Source: Mycobacterium persicum | GTDB taxonomy: Bacteria > Actinomycetota > Actinomycetes > Mycobacteriales > Mycobacteriaceae | Assembly: GCF_002086675.1 (NCBI RefSeq) | Contig: NZ_MVIF01000015.1 | Span: 1-64,000, forward strand | Reading direction: 5' to 3' | Length of the DNA: 64,000 nt | Part shown: piece after piece, positions 63,014 to 64,000 of the stretch | Position numbering within the stretch: position 1 is the first letter of the stretch | How the letters are laid out: each line of letters begins with the position of its first letter | Program-made: the position numbers and the translations under genes | Notes under the pieces: model-generated | What the model was told of the DNA's origin: nothing | Seen by the model: the letters and a program-made list of their open reading frames with translations, nothing else | Database searches by the model: none

Positions 63014-63778
63014 TTACCGGGTTGCTGTCCCCGGCCTACGGCGTTGCTTGCGCAGCAGCAGCCCGGGAATGAGCATGGGCACCCGGTTGCGGTATCGCCG
63101 GTAGTCATCGCCCAGCGACCGGCTCAGGTCATGCTCTTCGAGAGGCAGGGCGACCAGGATGTAACCGGTCGTCATTACCGCGAACAGCAGATGGCCGGCG
63201 GTCATCGTGGGCGTTGCCCAGAATGCCACGATGAACCCCAACATAATCGGGTGCCGCACCAACCGGTAGAGCATCGTGCTGCGGAATTCGAGGTGGGTGT
63301 AGGTCCGTTCCCGCGCGGCCAGATAGACCTGCCGCAGGCCGAACAGGTCGAAATGGTTGATCATGAAGGTCGACGTGAACGCGATGACCCAGCCCAGCCA
63401 AAACAGCCCCTGCACAAGAAGTTTCGCCGGCGGCCAACTAACGGCCCAGATGACGGCAGGCATCGCTCGCCATTGCCAGAACAACAGCAACAACAGCAGG
63501 CTCGACAACAGCACGTAAGTGCTGCGCTCCACCGTCGCCGGCACGACTCGGGTCCACCGCGACTTGAACCACGGGCGCGCCATCACGCTGTGTTGCACCG
63601 CGAATAGCCCTAACAGAACGATATCGACCACAACCGCCTCGGACGTGGACGCTGTGATGCCGTTGTCTACGGTGCGCGGTACGAGCAGATTGCCGACGAA
63701 ACCGATCGCGTAAAGGAATGCCGCTACGAAGATCAGGTAGCAGATCGCTCCGTATCCGACTACCAGTACCCGTCTCAT
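63014..63778 (-). CDS. mddA: Methanethiol S-methyltransferase-like membrane protein (MddA family)
   Basis: A 254-residue protein with five to six membrane helices. The C-terminal half has FDLFGLRQVYLAARERTYTH, LYRLVRHPIMLGF and LEEHDL, which match MddA, the enzyme that methylates methanethiol to dimethyl sulfide and resembles isoprenylcysteine carboxyl methyltransferases. M. tuberculosis has an MddA at another locus (Rv3238c). Convergent with the ArsR/rhodanese gene; both touch sulfur chemistry. Confidence 0.8.
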   Translation of the reverse strand: MRRVLVVGYGAICYLIFVAAFLYAIGFVGNLLVPRTVDNGITASTSEAVVVDIVLLGLFAVQHSVMARPWFKSRWTRVVPATVERSTYVLLSSLLLLLLFWQWRAMPAVIWAVSWPPAKLLVQGLFWLGWVIAFTSTFMINHFDLFGLRQVYLAARERTYTHLEFRSTMLYRLVRHPIMLGFIVAFWATPTMTAGHLLFAVMTTGYILVALPLEEHDLSRSLGDDYRRYRNRVPMLIPGLLLRKQRRRPGTATR

Positions 63779-64000
63779 GTTTGCCCTCCTGGTTTCGTGG
63801 TGCTGCGACGGTCTTGCGCTTTCCAGGGCACGTGGATGCCGGCTCGCCGTGAAACCAGGCGCCTCCCGTGCGGGCGGTTCGTGAAGTGACGTTTGACCTG
63901 GTGAGCAGTGGTCACCAGGTCACTATAATCCACTAATCTATAATTCAATAGAGTACTGACAGAGACTTGGCCGGCCCGGCCGGATCGGCCCTACCGGCTG
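63779..64000. promoter_or_regulatory. Upstream region of mddA and of an unseen rightward gene, with palindrome
   Basis: No gene is seen before the window ends. A palindrome at 63897-63919 has perfect 8-base arms (CCTGGTGA and TCACCAGG) around GCAGTGG. Next to it is an AT-rich segment with CTATAAT at 63923 and 63938, unusual in this GC-rich DNA and suited to promoters on either strand. Confidence 0.55.

Overview
The window is high-GC actinobacterial DNA from a Mycobacterium, most likely a slow grower outside the M. tuberculosis complex. Gene order and protein lengths follow M. tuberculosis Rv0282-Rv0324 closely (eccA3 to eccE3, tam, bluB, Rv0307c-Rv0316, pcp, Rv0320, dcd, udgA, Rv0324). Genes that M. 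tuberculosis has between Rv0294 and Rv0306, and between Rv0316 and Rv0319, are missing or replaced. All homology statements come from recall and reading, not from a search.

Region 1 (1-15.7 kb) is the complete ESX-3 type VII secretion locus: eccA3-eccB3-eccC3-PE5-PPE4-esxG-esxH-espG3-eccD3-mycP3-eccE3. Many junctions are ATGA/GTGA stop-start overlaps. The 3' end of a second esxH-like gene lies just upstream. The 850-bp leader holds a Zur-like palindrome, a 22-codon ORF with a strong Shine-Dalgarno and an IdeR-like box, as expected for a locus controlled by zinc and iron.

Region 2 (15.7-35.4 kb) is ordinary mycobacterial chromosome: hydrolase, trans-aconitate methyltransferase, sulfatase, BluB, PAP2 proteins, an exported transpeptidase-like protein, an Hsp70-like proline/threonine-rich protein beside a DUF7159-type protein, a GH16 glucanase, a PAP2-diacylglycerol kinase fusion and a Ser/Thr kinase. 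Two inverted copies of a ~160-bp intergenic repeat lie at 18.0 and 35.7 kb.

Region 3 (35.4-41.5 kb) is eroded: a hydrolase remnant with an in-frame stop, an LpqH-like lipoprotein, a small membrane protein, an alpha/beta-hydrolase/cyclase fusion and a VapBC45-like pair whose antitoxin is frameshifted in a G6 run.

Region 4 (41.56-54.52 kb) is the most interesting: a ~12.9-kb element integrated into a tRNA-Gly(CCC) gene, bounded by a 49-bp direct repeat, with identical 20-bp arm-type repeats inside each end. It encodes a tyrosine integrase, a serine recombinase, two small excisionase-like proteins and a Prim-Pol/helicase followed by an iteron-like cluster. It also has a minus-strand operon with an HK97-type major capsid protein and two tiny coupled proteins, and a BglII-type endonuclease with an MT-A70 methyltransferase. 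It has no recognisable portal, large terminase, protease or tail genes, so it reads as a capsid-encoding phage satellite carrying its own replication and restriction-modification modules.

Region 5 (54.5-64 kb) returns to the chromosome: ZIP transporter, pcp, Rv0320-like, dcd, two more DUF7159 paralogues with TTG starts, udgA, an ArsR/rhodanese regulator with a palindromic operator, and an MddA-like methyltransferase.
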